A stretch of 6,553 nt of DNA, from positions 1-6,553 of the forward strand of contig JAEETR010000168.1 of the NCBI GenBank assembly GCA_016286595.1, written 5' to 3'. The notes below the pieces were generated by a model. The model did no database searches and was not told the DNA's origin. It was given only the letters and a program-made list of their open reading frames with translations. The position numbers were made by a program, and so were the translations under genes. The stretch is from Oscillospiraceae bacterium (GTDB lineage Bacteria > Bacillota > Clostridia > Oscillospirales > Oscillospiraceae). Below are positions 5,658 to 6,553 of this stretch, in pieces (the stretch's first letter is position 1; every line of letters starts with the position of its first letter).

Positions 5658-5686
5658 ATTATAACAGATGCGTCCGGAATATGAAA
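5658..5686 (-). promoter_or_regulatory. Candidate main promoter of the hydrogenase operon (extended -10)
   Basis: On the minus strand, TGTTATAAT (5658-5666) combines a perfect TATAAT with the extended -10 TG. A weak -35-like TTTCAT (5681-5686) is 17 bases away. Transcription would start near 5651. It lies downstream of the ribF terminator and is the only strong -10 between that terminator and the leader, so it is the best candidate for a housekeeping-sigma promoter driving hydC onward. Confidence 0.62.
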
Positions 5687-5721
5687 GAGGGATTTTTTCG
5701 CTTTCGTGTGAGCCCGAAACG

Positions 5722-5752
5722 AAAAAAGCGCCGACGTTATCATCGGCGCTTT
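5722..5752 (-). terminator. Intrinsic terminator of ribF
   Basis: Minus-strand stem AAAGCGCCGA / TCGGCGCTTT (10 perfect pairs, arms 5743-5752 and 5725-5734) with an 8-base loop. It runs into a T tract of six and starts 4 bases after the ribF stop. It separates ribF from the hydrogenase operon. Confidence 0.92.
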
Positions 5753-5756
5753 GCTC

Positions 5757-6553
5757 TCACAGCGTTTTCAGGATGTTTTCGGCGGTTCTGATATCCCTCT
5801 CCATCTGCCGGCGGAGGCTGTCTGTATCGGCAAATCTCATCTCGGGACGGAGATAATCGAAAAACTCGAGCCACACGTTCTGCCCGTACAGATCGCCGGA
5901 GAAGCCGAGGAGATGACTCTCCACGCTTACGCCCTCGCCGCCCCCCAGCGTAGGCCGCACGCCCACGTTGGTAACGGCGGGAAACGACTCGGCGCCGTTC
6001 AGCCGCGCCCGGGTGACGTAAACGCCGTGTCTGGGCACGAGTACTCCGTCGGCGTAACGCATGTTGACCGTGGGGATGCCGATGGTGCGTCCGAACTGAT
6101 GGCCCCGCACCACCGGACCGGTGAGGAAATACTCGTGTCCCAGAAGCGCGTTGGCTTTCCTTATCCCGCCCGTCTCCAGAAGAGCGCGGATATCGGTGGA
6201 GCTGACCTTTTTCCCGTCCAGCCTCACCTCGGGCACGATCTCACAGCCGACGCCCCTGTCGGCGCAGTATCCGCACAGCTTTTCCGCCGTGCCCTCTCCC
6301 CCGGCGCCGAAGCGAAAATCCTCTCCGGCCACCAGATACTCTGCGCCCTGCCGCACAAGCCCGTCGAGGAAATCCCGCCAGGGAGTGGCCATCGCGGCCC
6401 GGTCGAAACGCACGGGCACCGCGTCTTTTATACCGTAAAACGTCTTCGCGGCCAGCAGTCTGTCCTCTACGGAACAGATGAGTCTGGGCGGCTGTCCCGT
6501 TATGACGCTCTCCGGCTCCGAATCGAAAAGGAGCATCGAGGGCGTCAAGTCTC
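5757..6553 (-). CDS. ribF: Bifunctional riboflavin kinase/FAD synthetase RibF, 5' end cut by the window edge
   Basis: RibF phosphorylates riboflavin to FMN and adenylylates FMN to FAD in the cytoplasm. The frame is open to the right edge; the TTG at 6546-6548 is an internal Leu codon rather than a start, because the nucleotide-binding N-terminus (GxFDGxHxGH) must lie outside. About 265 of the usual 300 or so residues are visible. Counting from that Leu, the FAD-synthetase part shows GEDFRFG at 75-81 and SSTDIR at 116-121. The riboflavin kinase part shows GRTIGIPTVN at 153-162 (the PTxN nucleotide/Mg motif) and VESHLLGFSGDLYG at 209-222, with the likely catalytic Glu210. The usual FDPHP-like stretch reads FDSEP at 8-12, a mild deviation. 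The stop is TGA at 5757-5759, followed by its own terminator, so it is a separate transcription unit from the hydrogenase operon. Confidence 0.95.
   Translation of the reverse strand, partial: DLTPSMLLFDSEPESVITGQPPRLICSVEDRLLAAKTFYGIKDAVPVRFDRAAMATPWRDFLDGLVRQGAEYLVAGEDFRFGAGGEGTAEKLCGYCADRGVGCEIVPEVRLDGKKVSSTDIRALLETGGIRKANALLGHEYFLTGPVVRGHQFGRTIGIPTVNMRYADGVLVPRHGVYVTRARLNGAESFPAVTNVGVRPTLGGGEGVSVESHLLGFSGDLYGQNVWLEFFDYLRPEMRFADTDSLRRQMERDIRTAENILKTL

Overview
The window looks like a chromosomal piece of an anaerobic Firmicute, most likely a Clostridia-class fermenter of the Oscillospiraceae/Ruminococcaceae kind. This rests on protein families and gene order: a NuoE/NuoF-type bifurcating [FeFe] hydrogenase operon with embedded regulatory genes, strong GGAGG-type ribosome sites and a moderately GC-rich coding strand. 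The genus cannot be fixed from sequence reading alone. All credible genes are on the minus strand, so the window reads biologically from right to left.

Right edge (5757-6553): the 3' part of ribF (riboflavin kinase/FAD synthetase), closed by a clear intrinsic terminator at 5722-5752. A 305-base gap follows (5452-5756). It holds a candidate extended -10 promoter (5658-5686), a roughly 200-nt leader, a second promoter-like element (5534-5562) and an imperfect palindrome lying over that element's spacer (5540-5559).

From 5451 down to base 1 runs one tight operon of nine genes: hydC (NuoE-like [2Fe-2S] subunit); a DRTGG-like protein; an RsbW/SpoIIAB-like GHKL ATPase; a 439-residue H-cluster protein with two N-terminal [4Fe-4S] clusters, sensory-type active-site changes and a C-terminal CGxCG [4Fe-4S] domain; a second DRTGG-like protein of identical length; a PHP-domain phosphoesterase; a second GHKL ATPase; a small thioredoxin-fold ferredoxin with only three obvious cluster cysteines; and the first 268 codons of hydB (NuoF-like NADH/FMN subunit), which runs off the left edge. 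Five consecutive genes from the H-cluster protein to the small ferredoxin are joined by 1- or 4-base stop/start overlaps. The catalytic hydA is not in the window and probably lies beyond base 1.

Working model (inference): HydC and HydB belong to the electron-bifurcating hydrogenase that exchanges electrons among NADH, ferredoxin and H2. The six genes between hydC and the small ferredoxin look like a sensing and signalling cassette: an H-cluster protein that may read H2 or redox state, two ATP-binding signalling proteins, two ligand-binding-type DRTGG proteins and a phosphoesterase. The families are known and this kind of neighbourhood recurs in Clostridia, but how these parts work together is, to my knowledge, not established.
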